Part shown: positions 46,045-55,173 of the stretch, piece by piece
Layout of the letters: each line of letters opens with the position of its first letter
How positions within the stretch are numbered: the first letter of the stretch is position 1
Origin: Natronohydrobacter sp.
GTDB taxonomy: Bacteria; Pseudomonadota; Alphaproteobacteria; Rhodobacterales; Rhodobacteraceae
Direction: 5' to 3'
NCBI GenBank assembly: GCA_030603695.1
Contig: JAUVXF010000003.1
Location: 1-64,000, forward strand
DNA length: 64,000 bases
Notes under the pieces: model-generated
What the model was told of the DNA's origin: nothing
Database searches by the model: none
What the model saw: the letters and a program-made list of their open reading frames with translations, nothing else
Program-made: the position numbers and the translations under genes

Positions 46045-46842
46045 ATGGCAAATCTGATTGAAATTAAGGGTGTGCGGCATGCTTACCGCACAGATGCGGG
46101 GCCGTTGCCGGTTTTGGACGGGCTTGAAATCTCTGTGCCGGAAGGGGGGTTTGTGGCTGTTGTCGGCCCGTCCGGCTGCGGCAAATCCACCCTCACACGC
46201 CTGATCGCAGGGCTGATGAAACCCGATCAGGGCGAAGTCTGGCTGCATGGCGAGCGCGTGAAAGGGCCACGCTCTACAGTGGGCATGGCGTTTCAGAACC
46301 CGGTTTTGCTGGAATGGCGCACGATCCTGAAAAACGTGCTGTTGCCGCTGGAAATCGTGCCCACCAAACTCTCGCGCAAAGAGGCCGAAGACCGCGCGCG
46401 CTTTCTGCTCTCGCTTGTGGGGTTGGAAGGGTTTGAAGACAAACGCCCGTCCGAACTCTCTGGCGGCATGCGCCAGCGCGCCTCGCTGTGCCGCGCGCTG
46501 ATCCACCAGCCCGATGTTCTGATCCTGGATGAACCCTTCGGCGCGCTGGATGCCTTCACCCGCGAAGACCTGTGGCAAACCATGCATAAGGTTAAAGAAC
46601 GCGAACCCTTTACCGGCGTTCTGATCACCCATGATCTACGCGAATCCATCTTCCTGGCCGATCAGGTGGTGGTGCTTTCAGGCAGGCCCGCGCGCACGCA
46701 ATATGTGCTCGATGTTCCCTCAACCGGCCCGCGCACGCTGGATGATCTCTACACGCCCGCAGCGGCAGAGCAGCTCAATATCCTGCGCCACCAGATCCAG
46801 ATCGCACAAGGCCGCGCCCAGTCAGAGGATACCGCCGCATGA
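46045..46842 (+). CDS. ABC transporter ATP-binding protein (SsuB/TauB/NrtD type)
   Basis: A 265-residue ATPase. Walker A is VGPSGCGKSTLTRL, the Q-loop MAFQNPVLLEWRT, signature LSGGMRQRASLCRAL, Walker B VLILDEPFGALDAFT, and switch ITHDLRES. Subfamily features match importers for sulfonates, nitrate or similar. Start 46045 (MANLIEIKGVRHAYRT); ATG 46015 is possible but extends past the domain. Overlaps the permease start. Confidence 0.93.
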   Translation: MANLIEIKGVRHAYRTDAGPLPVLDGLEISVPEGGFVAVVGPSGCGKSTLTRLIAGLMKPDQGEVWLHGERVKGPRSTVGMAFQNPVLLEWRTILKNVLLPLEIVPTKLSRKEAEDRARFLLSLVGLEGFEDKRPSELSGGMRQRASLCRALIHQPDVLILDEPFGALDAFTREDLWQTMHKVKEREPFTGVLITHDLRESIFLADQVVVLSGRPARTQYVLDVPSTGPRTLDDLYTPAAAEQLNILRHQIQIAQGRAQSEDTAA

Positions 46843-47612
46843 TGGCTCAGAAGTATTTGCGCGCCATTGGCGTGCCGCTGATTGCTGTGGTCGTTTTCCT
46901 GCTGTTCTGGGAATGGCTGGTCTGGGTCAATGGCTGGCCGAAATTCAAGATGGCCGCGCCTTCTGATCTGCTCCCGGCTTATGAACGGCATTGGAACCTC
47001 TTTGTCTCGATGGGCTGGCAAACCCTGTGGCGCACCGTTCTGGGGCTGGTGCTGGCGGTCATATTCGGCACGCTTCTGGGGATGATCATGGGCTTTTCGC
47101 GCATCATGCGCGATGCGCTTTACCCGCTTCTTGTTGGGTTCAACGCCATCCCCAAGGCAACCGTTGTCCCCATCGTGGCGCTGATGTTCGTGGGCCAGCA
47201 TGATTTCAACACGGTACTTCTGGCCTTCATGATCTCGTTTTTCCCGATCGCTGTATCCGTCTCGATCGGCCTGTCCACGCTAGAGCCGGAATACCGCGAT
47301 ATCCTGCGCTCTCTGGGGGCCTCGCAAGCCACGATCTTCTGGAAAATCGCCCTCCCAAAAACATTGCCCGAATTTTTTGGCGCGCTGAAAGTGGCCGTAA
47401 CGCTGGCCTTCATCGGAACCAATCTGATGGAAATCGTCAGCCCCCATGGCCGCGGGCTTGGGGCGCTCTTTGACAGTGGGCGCACAAATTCAGATTTTCC
47501 GCTCATGTTCGCGGTTTTGATCGCTTTGGCCTTCCTGGGGATTGTTCTCTACTACATCGTTGTCGCGTTGGAGAAAATCTTCGCGGGCTGGGCCGAACGT
47601 AGTCCGGGCTAA
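46839..47612 (+). CDS. ABC transporter permease
   Basis: A 257-residue inner-membrane protein with about six helices. The coupling motif SLGASQATIFWKIALPKTLP (EAA loop) docks with the ATPase. It completes the NMT1-type importer begun at 44986. A terminator follows 41 bases downstream. Confidence 0.93.
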   Translation: MMAQKYLRAIGVPLIAVVVFLLFWEWLVWVNGWPKFKMAAPSDLLPAYERHWNLFVSMGWQTLWRTVLGLVLAVIFGTLLGMIMGFSRIMRDALYPLLVGFNAIPKATVVPIVALMFVGQHDFNTVLLAFMISFFPIAVSVSIGLSTLEPEYRDILRSLGASQATIFWKIALPKTLPEFFGALKVAVTLAFIGTNLMEIVSPHGRGLGALFDSGRTNSDFPLMFAVLIALAFLGIVLYYIVVALEKIFAGWAERSPG

Positions 47613-47623
47613 ACAAGCCTGTC

Positions 47624-47652
47624 TTTCATCTTGGTTCAAATATCCACGGGGG
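47624..47652 (-). repeat. Intergenic repeat, copy 2 (inverted relative to copy 1)
   Basis: On the minus strand: CACCCCCGTGGATATTTGAA followed by CCAAGATGAAA. It matches the 38879-38908 copy in the CCCC-GGATATTT and ACCAAGATGAAA blocks, with a few differences between. It again adjoins a G-rich terminator, at the end of the importer operon. Confidence 0.6.
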
Positions 47653-47653
47653 T

Positions 47654-47685
47654 GCGGGGGCAGTCAGCCCCCGCTTCTTTTTCTT
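47654..47685 (+). terminator. Importer operon terminator
   Basis: GCGGGGGC, loop AGTCA, GCCCCCGC followed by TTCTTTTTCTT. Strong rho-independent signal. Confidence 0.9.
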
Positions 47686-47780
47686 ATGTCACAAGGCACA
47701 AAGCCTGCCTTTTTGGCGTAACGGTGGAATGATACTGGCGCATAGCTGCGCCAAATAGAACAAAATCTAAATTTATGCGA

Positions 47781-47846
47781 AGGAAACCGCATATAATCCT
47801 TATAAAATTCCTCATATAGCCTATTGATAGGAAAAAATACTATAAT
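47781..47846 (+). promoter_or_regulatory. AT-rich leader of the sulfate assimilation operon
   Basis: The 65 bases before cysG are much more AT-rich than the surroundings. They contain TATAA-TCC-TTATA (47792-47804), AGGAA (47781-47785) facing TTCCT (47808-47812), CCTAT-TG-ATAGG (47820-47831) and a perfect -10 TATAAT (47841-47846). No good -35 stands at 16-18 bases, so activator dependence is plausible. Confidence 0.5.
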
Positions 47847-47872
47847 GCAGCAAGGCAGTGAAGGAGTCGGCC

Positions 47873-49252
47873 ATGCAGCATTTTCCTGTTTTTCTGGATA
47901 TGACCCGCGCGCGCGTTGTGATCGGCGGGGGCGGCGAGATTGCCTTGGCCAAGCTGCGCCTGTTGCTGAAAACCAAGGCCCAGATCACGCTATGCGCGCC
48001 TGATATCCTGCCAGAGATTGCCGCTTTTGCCCCGCGCATCACGCTGGTGCGCCGCCCGCTTCTGGGCTGTGATCTTCAGGGCGCGCGGCTTGTCTATGCG
48101 GCTACCGGCACTGCGCGCGAAGATGCCCGCATTGCGGCTTTGGGCGCGCGGGCCGGGGCGCTGGTCAATGTGGTTGATAATCTGGAGGCCAGCGATTTCA
48201 TCACCCCTGCGATTGTGGATCGTGCGCCCGTGGTTGTGGCTATCGGCACAGAAGGCGCGGCCCCTGTTCTTGCGCGCAAGATAAAGGCGCAGCTGGAGGC
48301 CGCTTTGCCGCAATCGCTGGGCGTATTGGCCCGGATTGGCAAAAGGTTTCGCGCCATGGCAGAGCATTTGCCACAAGGTGCGCGGCGGCGGGATTTCTGG
48401 GCCGAGTATTATGACACGACAGGCCCGCGCGCCTTTGCCTCTGGCGGAGAGTTGGGCGTTGAGACTGCGCTTGACGGCTTGCTGGCGCGCCATATCGCAG
48501 CAGCCCCCGGCACGGGCCATGTGGATTTTGTCAGTGCTGGCCCCGGTGATCCCGAACTTCTGACACTGAAAGCGCGCGCGCTTCTGGATCGGGCTGATGT
48601 TGTCATCCATGACCGGTTGGTGACAGCCGAAATTCTGGAACTCGCGCGGCGCGAGGCAGTGCTGATCTCTGTGGGCAAGGAAGGGTTTGGCCCCTCCACG
48701 CCCCAAGCCGAAATTCACCGCCTCATGATTGCCCATGCCGGGGCTGGGGCGCATGTGGTGCGGCTGAAGGGCGGCGATGCCTCTGTTTTCGGGCGGCTGG
48801 ATGAAGAGACAGCGGCGCTCAGTGAGGCCGGGATCGCGTGGCAGGTTGTGCCCGGTGTCACGGCGGCCTCTGCGGCGGCGGCGAGCATCGGCCAAAGCCT
48901 GACCAGCCGGGGGCGCAACCGTGCGCTGCGGTTGATTACGGCCCATGATATGCAGGGCTATGCAGATCAGGACTGGCGCGCGCTGGCTGCACCGGGCGCT
49001 GTAACTGCGGTCTATATGGGCAAGCGCGCGGCGCGTTTTGTGCAGGGGCGGCTTTTCATGCATGGGGCCAGCCCCGATATGGCCGTCACCCTGGTCGAAA
49101 ACGCCTCGCGCCCCGATCAGCGGGTCATTGCGACCACGTTGGCGGGCCTGCCGCAGCAAACTGCCGCCCTGTCTGGCCCGGCAATCATTCTTCTGGGTCT
49201 TGCACCCAAAGCCGCCACCGAGGCCCTGCAATTTCAGGAAACAGCGCCATGA
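47873..49252 (+). CDS. cysG: Siroheme synthase CysG
   Basis: A 459-residue bifunctional enzyme making siroheme for sulfite reductase. The N-terminal half is the precorrin-2 dehydrogenase/ferrochelatase (FLDMTRARVVIGGGGEIALA). The C-terminal half is uroporphyrinogen-III methyltransferase (VDFVSAGPGDPELLTLKA, HVVRLKGGDASVFGR, VVPGVTAASAAAA). Start ATG 47873 after AAGGAGTCGG. First gene of the cys operon; overlaps DUF2849 by 4 bases. Confidence 0.95.
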   Translation: MQHFPVFLDMTRARVVIGGGGEIALAKLRLLLKTKAQITLCAPDILPEIAAFAPRITLVRRPLLGCDLQGARLVYAATGTAREDARIAALGARAGALVNVVDNLEASDFITPAIVDRAPVVVAIGTEGAAPVLARKIKAQLEAALPQSLGVLARIGKRFRAMAEHLPQGARRRDFWAEYYDTTGPRAFASGGELGVETALDGLLARHIAAAPGTGHVDFVSAGPGDPELLTLKARALLDRADVVIHDRLVTAEILELARREAVLISVGKEGFGPSTPQAEIHRLMIAHAGAGAHVVRLKGGDASVFGRLDEETAALSEAGIAWQVVPGVTAASAAAASIGQSLTSRGRNRALRLITAHDMQGYADQDWRALAAPGAVTAVYMGKRAARFVQGRLFMHGASPDMAVTLVENASRPDQRVIATTLAGLPQQTAALSGPAIILLGLAPKAATEALQFQETAP

Positions 49253-49554
49253 CTGAACGCTTTACCCCCTCTGTTCTGACTGCCAATGATCTTTTGGAAG
49301 GTGATGTTGTGTATCTGGCGTCCTCTGGCCACTGGACGCGGCGCTTGCAAGAGGCGCAGTTGTTCACCGATGGCGAGAGCGCCAGCACCGCGTTGGCACA
49401 GGCACAGGCCCAGCCAGATAGATTGGTTGGCGTCTATCTGGCCGCAGCGCGCCCCGGCCCAAATGGCCCCGAACCCACCCATTTCCGCGAGGCGTTTCGC
49501 GCGCGCGGCCCGTCAAACTATTCCCATGGCAAACAGGCCGAGGGGCTGTGTTGA
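49249..49554 (+). CDS. DUF2849-family protein
   Basis: A 101-residue protein of the DUF2849 family, found between cysG and the sulfite reductase gene in many alphaproteobacteria. It has LTANDLLEGDVVYLASSGHW and ends FRARGPSNYSHGKQ. Function unknown; consistent placement suggests a role in sulfite reductase assembly or electron delivery (inference). Confidence 0.88.
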   Translation: MTERFTPSVLTANDLLEGDVVYLASSGHWTRRLQEAQLFTDGESASTALAQAQAQPDRLVGVYLAAARPGPNGPEPTHFREAFRARGPSNYSHGKQAEGLC

Positions 49555-49606
49555 TCCTGACCAAGGCCCAACACCGTTTCCCACTGCCGCACAAAGGATA
49601 ACCGCC

Positions 49607-51268
49607 ATGTATGCCTATTCTGAATTTGACCACGCGTTTCTTAAAACCCGCAATGCGCAATTTCGCGCACAGGTGGCGCGCCGCCTGTCTGGCGCTTTGA
49701 CAGAGGATGAATTCAAACCTCTGCGCCTGATGAATGGCCTCTATCTGCAACTTCATGCCTATATGCTGCGGGTAGCCATCCCTTACGGCACGCTCAATTC
49801 CGTGCAAATGCGCCAGCTTGCCTATATCGCGCAGCGTTGGGACAAGGGCTATGGCCATTTTACCACGCGTCAGAACATCCAGTTCAACTGGCCGCGCCTG
49901 CAAGATGTGCCTGATATGCTGGATGCCTTGGCCGAAGTCGGCCTGCATGCCATCCAGACCTCGGGAAATTGCGTGCGCAATGTCACGGCTGATCATTTTG
50001 CAGGGGCCGCAGCGGATGAGATTGCAGACCCCCGGCCCGTGGCGGAATTGCTGCGCCAATGGTCAACCGATCACCCCGAGTTCCAGTTTTTGCCGCGCAA
50101 GTTCAAGATTGCCATCACAGGCAGCCCCAATGATCGCGCCGTCACGCGCGCTCATGATATTGGCTTGCGGATGGTGCTGCAACAGGGCCAGCGCGGGTTT
50201 GAGGTGATTGTGGGCGGGGGGCTTGGGCGCACACCCGTCATCGGCAAAGTGCTGGCCGAATTCATCCCGGAGCGTGATCTTCTGCCCTATATCGAAGCAA
50301 TCCTAAGCACCTATAACAGCTTTGGGCGGCGCGATAACAAATACAAGGCGCGCATCAAGATCATGGTCAATGAATTGGGGATGGATGAGGTGCGCGCCCG
50401 TGTGGCCCGCCGCTTTGAAAGCCTGCGCGCCGAATGGTCGGGCGCCGATCAGGCGGTTCTGGATGATCTGCGCCGTGCCTTCGCGCCCCCGGCCTTTCGC
50501 GTGGCCCCAACAGATGCGTTCACGGCGGCCTATCAGCGCGATCCTGTTTTCCGCGCCTTCGCGGATACCAATCTGGCCGCCCATTGGCAGGATGGCTACG
50601 CGATTGTCACCATCAGCCTGAAAGCCCATGGCGCCACCCCCGGCGATGCCACCGCAGACCAGATGCGCCTGATGGCCGATCTGGCCGAGCGCTATGGCCA
50701 TGATGAATTGCGCATCAGCCACGAGCAGAATGTCATTCTGCCCCATGTTCATAAATCCGATCTTCCCGCTTTGCACAGCGCGCTGAAAGCGGCAGGGCTG
50801 GCCACGGCGAATGTGGGTTTGATTTCCGATATCATTGCCTGCCCCGGCATGGATTATTGCGCGCTGGCCACGGCACGTTCTATCCCCATAGCGCAGGAAA
50901 TCGCACAGCGTTTTCAGGCGCGAGAGGCAGAGATTGGCGGCATGAAAATCAAGATTTCGGGTTGCATCAATGCCTGCGGCCATCACCATGTTGGCCATAT
51001 CGGCATTCTGGGGCTGGATCGCGCCGGGGTAGAGAATTATCAGATCACCTTGGGGGGCGATGCCACGCAGACCGCCGCACTTGGCGAACGCGCTGGCCCC
51101 GGCTTTGCCTATGATCAGATCATCCCGGCGCTGGAGCGGCTGGTGGAAGCCTATCTGGCGCTGCGCCTTGGCCCGCAGGAAGATTTTCTTGCGGCTTTCC
51201 GCCGCCTTGGGGCGCAGCCCTTCAAGGCCGCGCTTTATGAAACAGAGGGGCAAGCCAATGCTGCATGA
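49607..51268 (+). CDS. cysI: Sulfite reductase (nitrite/sulfite reductase family) CysI
   Basis: A 553-residue siroheme/4Fe-4S enzyme reducing sulfite to sulfide with six electrons. N-terminal half-domain MRQLAYIAQRWDKGYGHFTT with the siroheme-binding TRQNIQFNW. C-terminal cluster ligands are CPGMDYCALATARS and GCINACGHHHVGHIGILG. Nitrite is a possible alternative substrate, but the cysG-cysH context favours sulfite. ATG 49607 has AAGGATAACC; its end overlaps cysH by 11 bases. Confidence 0.93.
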   Translation: MYAYSEFDHAFLKTRNAQFRAQVARRLSGALTEDEFKPLRLMNGLYLQLHAYMLRVAIPYGTLNSVQMRQLAYIAQRWDKGYGHFTTRQNIQFNWPRLQDVPDMLDALAEVGLHAIQTSGNCVRNVTADHFAGAAADEIADPRPVAELLRQWSTDHPEFQFLPRKFKIAITGSPNDRAVTRAHDIGLRMVLQQGQRGFEVIVGGGLGRTPVIGKVLAEFIPERDLLPYIEAILSTYNSFGRRDNKYKARIKIMVNELGMDEVRARVARRFESLRAEWSGADQAVLDDLRRAFAPPAFRVAPTDAFTAAYQRDPVFRAFADTNLAAHWQDGYAIVTISLKAHGATPGDATADQMRLMADLAERYGHDELRISHEQNVILPHVHKSDLPALHSALKAAGLATANVGLISDIIACPGMDYCALATARSIPIAQEIAQRFQAREAEIGGMKIKISGCINACGHHHVGHIGILGLDRAGVENYQITLGGDATQTAALGERAGPGFAYDQIIPALERLVEAYLALRLGPQEDFLAAFRRLGAQPFKAALYETEGQANAA

Positions 51269-51989
51269 CCCGGCAAAACAGGTGGCCAGGCTGCTGCGCG
51301 ACCATGCGGATCTGCCGGCGCAAGACTTCTTGCGTGCCGCTTTGGGGCAGCTTGGCCCGGTTGCTATGGTATCTTCTTTCGGGGCGGATTCTGCTGTGCT
51401 TTTGCATATGCTGGCGCGAATTGACCGCGCCATTCCGGTGCTTTTTATCGATACCCTGGCGCTTTTCCCGGAAACGCTGGCCTATCAGCATGCTCTGGCG
51501 CAGCATCTGGGCCTGTGCAATGTTCAGATCATCACGCCGGAACGCTCGGAACTTTTTATGCGTGATCCAGACGCGCTGTTGCACCGTGCCGATCCCGAAT
51601 CCTGCTGCCAGTTGCGCAAGGCCGAACCACTGGCGCGCGCCTTGCAGGGCTATGCGGGCTGGATAACGGGGCGCAAGCGCCATCAGGCCGCAACCCGCGC
51701 GCTTTTGGAACGCGCAGAGTGCGAGCCAGAGACAGGGCGCATCCGTTTGAACCCGCTGGCCGATTGGGCCGCAGCAGATATTGACGCCTATCTGGGCAGG
51801 CATGATCTGCCGCGCCATCCGCTTGTCGCGCGCGGCTATCCGTCTATCGGGTGCCAGCCTTGCACCTCGCGCGTGCTTTCAGGTGAAGATGCGCGCGCAG
51901 GCCGTTGGCGTGGCAATGAAAAAACGGAATGTGGAATTCATTTTATCGGCGGCATTCCACACCGCAACACACAAGAGGATGCAGCATGA
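51258..51989 (+). CDS. cysH: Phosphoadenylyl-/adenylyl-sulfate reductase CysH
   Basis: A 243-residue thioredoxin-dependent reductase producing sulfite. PP-loop VSSFGADSAVLLHML. Two cysteine pairs, CCQLRKAEPL and GCQPCTSRV, indicate a 4Fe-4S centre, hence APS-type activity. The catalytic cysteine is in ECGIHF near the end. cysD/cysN or sat for sulfate activation are not in the window. Confidence 0.94.
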   Translation: MLHDPAKQVARLLRDHADLPAQDFLRAALGQLGPVAMVSSFGADSAVLLHMLARIDRAIPVLFIDTLALFPETLAYQHALAQHLGLCNVQIITPERSELFMRDPDALLHRADPESCCQLRKAEPLARALQGYAGWITGRKRHQAATRALLERAECEPETGRIRLNPLADWAAADIDAYLGRHDLPRHPLVARGYPSIGCQPCTSRVLSGEDARAGRWRGNEKTECGIHFIGGIPHRNTQEDAA

Positions 51990-52414
51990 ACACGATCGTC
52001 ACAGATCGCGGTTTCACGCCCGATACATGGCCCGAAGCCACCCTCCCAATAGAGGCCCTGGACGCAGAGCCAATGCTGGATGCCACCGCGCTTGATCTGC
52101 CCGGTGATCTGGAGCCAGAGGCGCTGGAAGGGCGGCTGGACGGGATTACCCATATCCGCATCAGCTTTCCCAGCTTTGCCGATGGGCGCGGCTTTACCCT
52201 TGCACGCCAATTGCGCCGGATGGGGTTTGCAGGGCGGTTGCGCGCGCGTGGGCCGGTGATCGCCGATCAATACACAATGGCGCGGCGCGCGGGGTTTGAT
52301 GAGGTGGAAATCCCCGAAGCGCTTGCCAAGCGGCAGTCAGAGGCCGATTGGCTGGCGCGCAGCGCTTGGGAAGCACCGGGCTATCAAAGCAAGCTTCAAG
52401 GTAAAAGGTTTTAA
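51986..52414 (+). CDS. DUF934-family protein
   Basis: A 142-residue protein of family DUF934, regularly encoded next to cysH/cysI. Conserved segment is HIRISFPSFADGRGFTLARQ with LRRMGFAGRLRARGPVIADQ. Predicted to be an oxidoreductase-associated protein of sulfite reduction; the activity is unproven. Coupled to cysH by an ATGA overlap. Confidence 0.9.
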   Translation: MNTIVTDRGFTPDTWPEATLPIEALDAEPMLDATALDLPGDLEPEALEGRLDGITHIRISFPSFADGRGFTLARQLRRMGFAGRLRARGPVIADQYTMARRAGFDEVEIPEALAKRQSEADWLARSAWEAPGYQSKLQGKRF

Positions 52415-52417
52415 ATC

Positions 52418-53230
52418 ATGGTATTGGACGTGGCTTTTAATGTAGTAAAACCCACCCCCACCTTGCCCGATGCGCAGGTGGTGACATCAGTGCGTCATTA
52501 TACGGATCGCCTGTTTGCCTTTCGCTGCACCCGGCCGCAAAGCCTGCGCTTTCGGTCGGGAGAGTTTGTGATGATTGGTCTGATGGGGGATAATGGCAAG
52601 CCCTTGCTGCGCGCCTATTCCATCGCCTCGCCCGCATGGGATGAGGAATTGGAATTTTATTCCATCAAAGTGCCCGATGGCCCGCTGACATCGCGTTTGC
52701 AGCATATCCAGCCCGGAGAGCAGATCATCTTGCGCCCAAAACCCGTGGGCACGCTGGTTCTGGATGCGCTTTTGCCCGGAAAACGGCTGTGGATGCTGGC
52801 CACGGGCACCGGGATCGCGCCTTTCGCCAGCCTGCTGCGCGAGCCGGAAACATGGGAGAAATATGAGCAGGTGATCGTGATGCATACCTGCCGCGAAGTG
52901 GCAGAACTGACCTATGGGCGCGAGCTGATCGAGGCGCTGCCGGATGATCCGTTGATTGGCGAATTGGTGAGCGGCAAGCTGCGCTACTACCCCGCCACCA
53001 CGCGCGAGGCCAGCCCGATCATGGGGCGGGTGACGGATAACCTTGCCTCTGGCAAAGTCTTCGCCGATCTGGACATCCCGCCGCTCGATCCCGCCCATGA
53101 CCGCGCCATGGTCTGCGGATCACTGGCCTTCAATCTGGATATCAAGAAAATCCTCGAAGATGCCGGATTGCGCGAAGGGGCCAATTCCAACCCGGCCGAA
53201 TATGTGGTGGAAAAAGCCTTCGTTGATTGA
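52418..53230 (+). CDS. fpr: Ferredoxin--NADP reductase
   Basis: A 270-residue flavoenzyme moving electrons between NADPH and ferredoxin/flavodoxin, probably feeding CysI. FAD-binding RAYSIASPAWDEELEFY, NADP-binding LATGTGIAPFASLLR, and C-terminal CGSLAFNLDIKKILEDAG. It ends with an aromatic-poor EKAFVD tail. Last gene of the cys operon, 3 bases after DUF934. Confidence 0.94.
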   Translation: MVLDVAFNVVKPTPTLPDAQVVTSVRHYTDRLFAFRCTRPQSLRFRSGEFVMIGLMGDNGKPLLRAYSIASPAWDEELEFYSIKVPDGPLTSRLQHIQPGEQIILRPKPVGTLVLDALLPGKRLWMLATGTGIAPFASLLREPETWEKYEQVIVMHTCREVAELTYGRELIEALPDDPLIGELVSGKLRYYPATTREASPIMGRVTDNLASGKVFADLDIPPLDPAHDRAMVCGSLAFNLDIKKILEDAGLREGANSNPAEYVVEKAFVD

Positions 53231-53246
53231 AAAAATCCCGCACAAA

Positions 53247-53260
53247 CCCGAAAATTCGGG
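53247..53260. terminator. Hairpin between fpr and the corrinoid protein gene
   Basis: CCCGAAAATTCGGG is a perfect palindrome in the 58-base convergent gap. Small stem, flanked by A-rich sequence on the left. Confidence 0.55.
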
Positions 53261-53288
53261 GCTGCGCTGGGCAAAAAGCGTGCCTCTC

Positions 53289-53990
53289 TCAGCCCGCCGC
53301 CATTTGGTTATGTTTGCGGGCTACAAATTGCTTGGCCGTTTCCACGGCCACAGCCGCATCGCGGCAATAGGCATCGGCCCCGATGGCGCGGCCAAATTCT
53401 TCATTCAGGGGCGCACCGCCCACCAGAACGATGTAATCCTCGCGTCGCCCTTGGGCCACCAGCGTATCAATCACCACCTTCATATAAGGCATGGTTGTTG
53501 TCAGCAGCGCTGACATGCCCAGAATATCAGGCTGTTCGCGATCCAAGGCGTCAAAATATTTCTCGACAGAGTTGTTGATCCCAAGATCAATCACCTCAAA
53601 CCCTGCACCTTCCATCATCATGGCAACCAGATTTTTGCCAATATCGTGGATATCGCCCTTTACCGTGCCGATAACCATCTTCCCCATGCGCGGCGCGCCG
53701 GTTTCCACCAGCAGCGGTTTGAGAATGGCCATCCCGCCCTTCATCGCATTGGCGGCCAGCAACACTTCGGGCACAAACAAGATACCATCGCGGAAATCAT
53801 TTCCCACAATGGTCATGCCCGCAACCAGCGCTTTGGTCAGAATGTCGTAAGGTGTCCAGCCGCGCTCCAGCAGGATATTTACGGATTCCTCGATTTCCTC
53901 TTTCAGACCATCATAAAGGTCGTCCATCATCTGCTCGACAAGTTCGTCGTCGCTAAGATCGGAGAGGATGATTTCTTCATCGTCAGACAT
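53289..53990 (-). CDS. B12-binding corrinoid protein (split methionine synthase component)
   Basis: A 233-residue protein. A helical cap (LSDDELVEQMMDDLYDGLKE; NAMKGGMAILKPLL) precedes a cobalamin-binding Rossmann domain with the base-off motif GDIHDIGKNLVAMMMEGAGF. It carries methyl-cobalamin between methyltransferases. Next to the BhmT-like gene it fits the split MetH described in Rhodobacterales, where folate-, cobalamin- and homocysteine-binding parts are separate proteins. A methylamine-type corrinoid protein is the alternative. Confidence 0.87.
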   Translation of the reverse strand: MSDDEEIILSDLSDDELVEQMMDDLYDGLKEEIEESVNILLERGWTPYDILTKALVAGMTIVGNDFRDGILFVPEVLLAANAMKGGMAILKPLLVETGAPRMGKMVIGTVKGDIHDIGKNLVAMMMEGAGFEVIDLGINNSVEKYFDALDREQPDILGMSALLTTTMPYMKVVIDTLVAQGRREDYIVLVGGAPLNEEFGRAIGADAYCRDAAVAVETAKQFVARKHNQMAAG

Positions 53991-54138
53991 GAAACTTCCC
54001 TTTCAGGCGTGCCGGCTTATACGGCGAAGGACTTTTGTTTTGCTTTCAGGCACAAAGCCCTGAGGCACTATTCCAATTGCGACATGGCCCTGACATGGGG
54101 CGACCTGCGCGTGAATATAACCCAGATCAAGGCCGCGC

Positions 54139-55173
54139 TTACCCTTCGCTGCGGCGCTTTCGCCCGCCTGCGCGGCTGGGCCGGGGGGTCGGGCCTGACC
54201 CGTCTGTTTCCGTGCCGTCCACCGCAGAGGAGAAGCCGCCAAGAACACTGGTGATCTGTTCCAGTGATGGGCGTGGGCCGAGGGGGCGGCTTTCCAGCGC
54301 CGCACGCATGGCGCGCAGATGGTCAGGCATTGTGCCGCAGCATCCGCCAATGATCCGGGCGCCGCAATCACGCGCCAGAATGGCATATTCGGCCATCAAT
54401 TCGGGTGTGCCATCGTAATGGATATGGCCATCGACATATTTCGGAATCCCCGCATTGCCCTTGGCAATCAGGGGCAAATCGCTGCCTGCGCCTGCAAACC
54501 CCAGCACCGTGCGCAACAGATCGGATGCCCCAACCCCGCAATTTGCGCCAAAGGCAAGCGGCTGGTATTTCAGCTTGGCCACCATTTGCGCCATGCCCGC
54601 AGATGTCAGGCCCATCATGGTGCGCCCGGCGGTATCAAAGCTCATGGTGCCGCACCATGGCATGTCCGCCAAGGCGAAAGCCTCTGCAGCTGCCTTGAAT
54701 TCTTCGGGCGCAGATATGGTTTCTACCCAGAGCACATCTGCCCCGCCCGCTTTCAGGCCCTCGGCTTGTTCGTGAAACATTTCGACTGCGAGTTCGTGGG
54801 TCAATGGCCCCATCGGTGCCATGATCTCGCCCGTCGGGCCGACAGAGCCAGCAACCACCACCTTCCGCCCGGCGGCATCTGCAATCTCGCGCCCCAGTGC
54901 TGCGCCAAGGCGGTTCAACTCGTGCACCCGGTGCTGTGCGTTATGCAGTTTCAGTCTGCTGGATGTGCCGCCGAATGTATTGGTCAGAAACAGGTCAGAC
55001 CCGGCCTGCACCGCATTGCGATAGAGCGCGCGGATATTGTCGGGCTGTTCGTCATTCCACAATTCCGGCGCATCACCAGAGGCAAGCCCCATATTGAACA
55101 GGTTTGTTCCTGTCGCGCCATCGGCCAGCAGCCAGCCGCGCGTTGCCAGTAGATCGGAGAGTGCATTGCTCAT
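54139..55173 (-). CDS. Homocysteine S-methyltransferase (BhmT-like, split MetH component)
   Basis: A 344-residue zinc enzyme with the homocysteine-methyltransferase barrel. It has LLADGATGTNLFNMGLASGD, TNTFGGTSSRLKLHN, the zinc cysteine of FGANCGVGASDLL and the terminal GGCCGTMPDHLRAM. The two-cysteine GGCC motif is intact. Start at 55173 (MSNALSDLLATRGW). Upstream of the corrinoid protein by 148 bases. The folate-binding partner is not in the window. Confidence 0.9.
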   Translation of the reverse strand: MSNALSDLLATRGWLLADGATGTNLFNMGLASGDAPELWNDEQPDNIRALYRNAVQAGSDLFLTNTFGGTSSRLKLHNAQHRVHELNRLGAALGREIADAAGRKVVVAGSVGPTGEIMAPMGPLTHELAVEMFHEQAEGLKAGGADVLWVETISAPEEFKAAAEAFALADMPWCGTMSFDTAGRTMMGLTSAGMAQMVAKLKYQPLAFGANCGVGASDLLRTVLGFAGAGSDLPLIAKGNAGIPKYVDGHIHYDGTPELMAEYAILARDCGARIIGGCCGTMPDHLRAMRAALESRPLGPRPSLEQITSVLGGFSSAVDGTETDGSGPTPRPSRAGGRKRRSEG

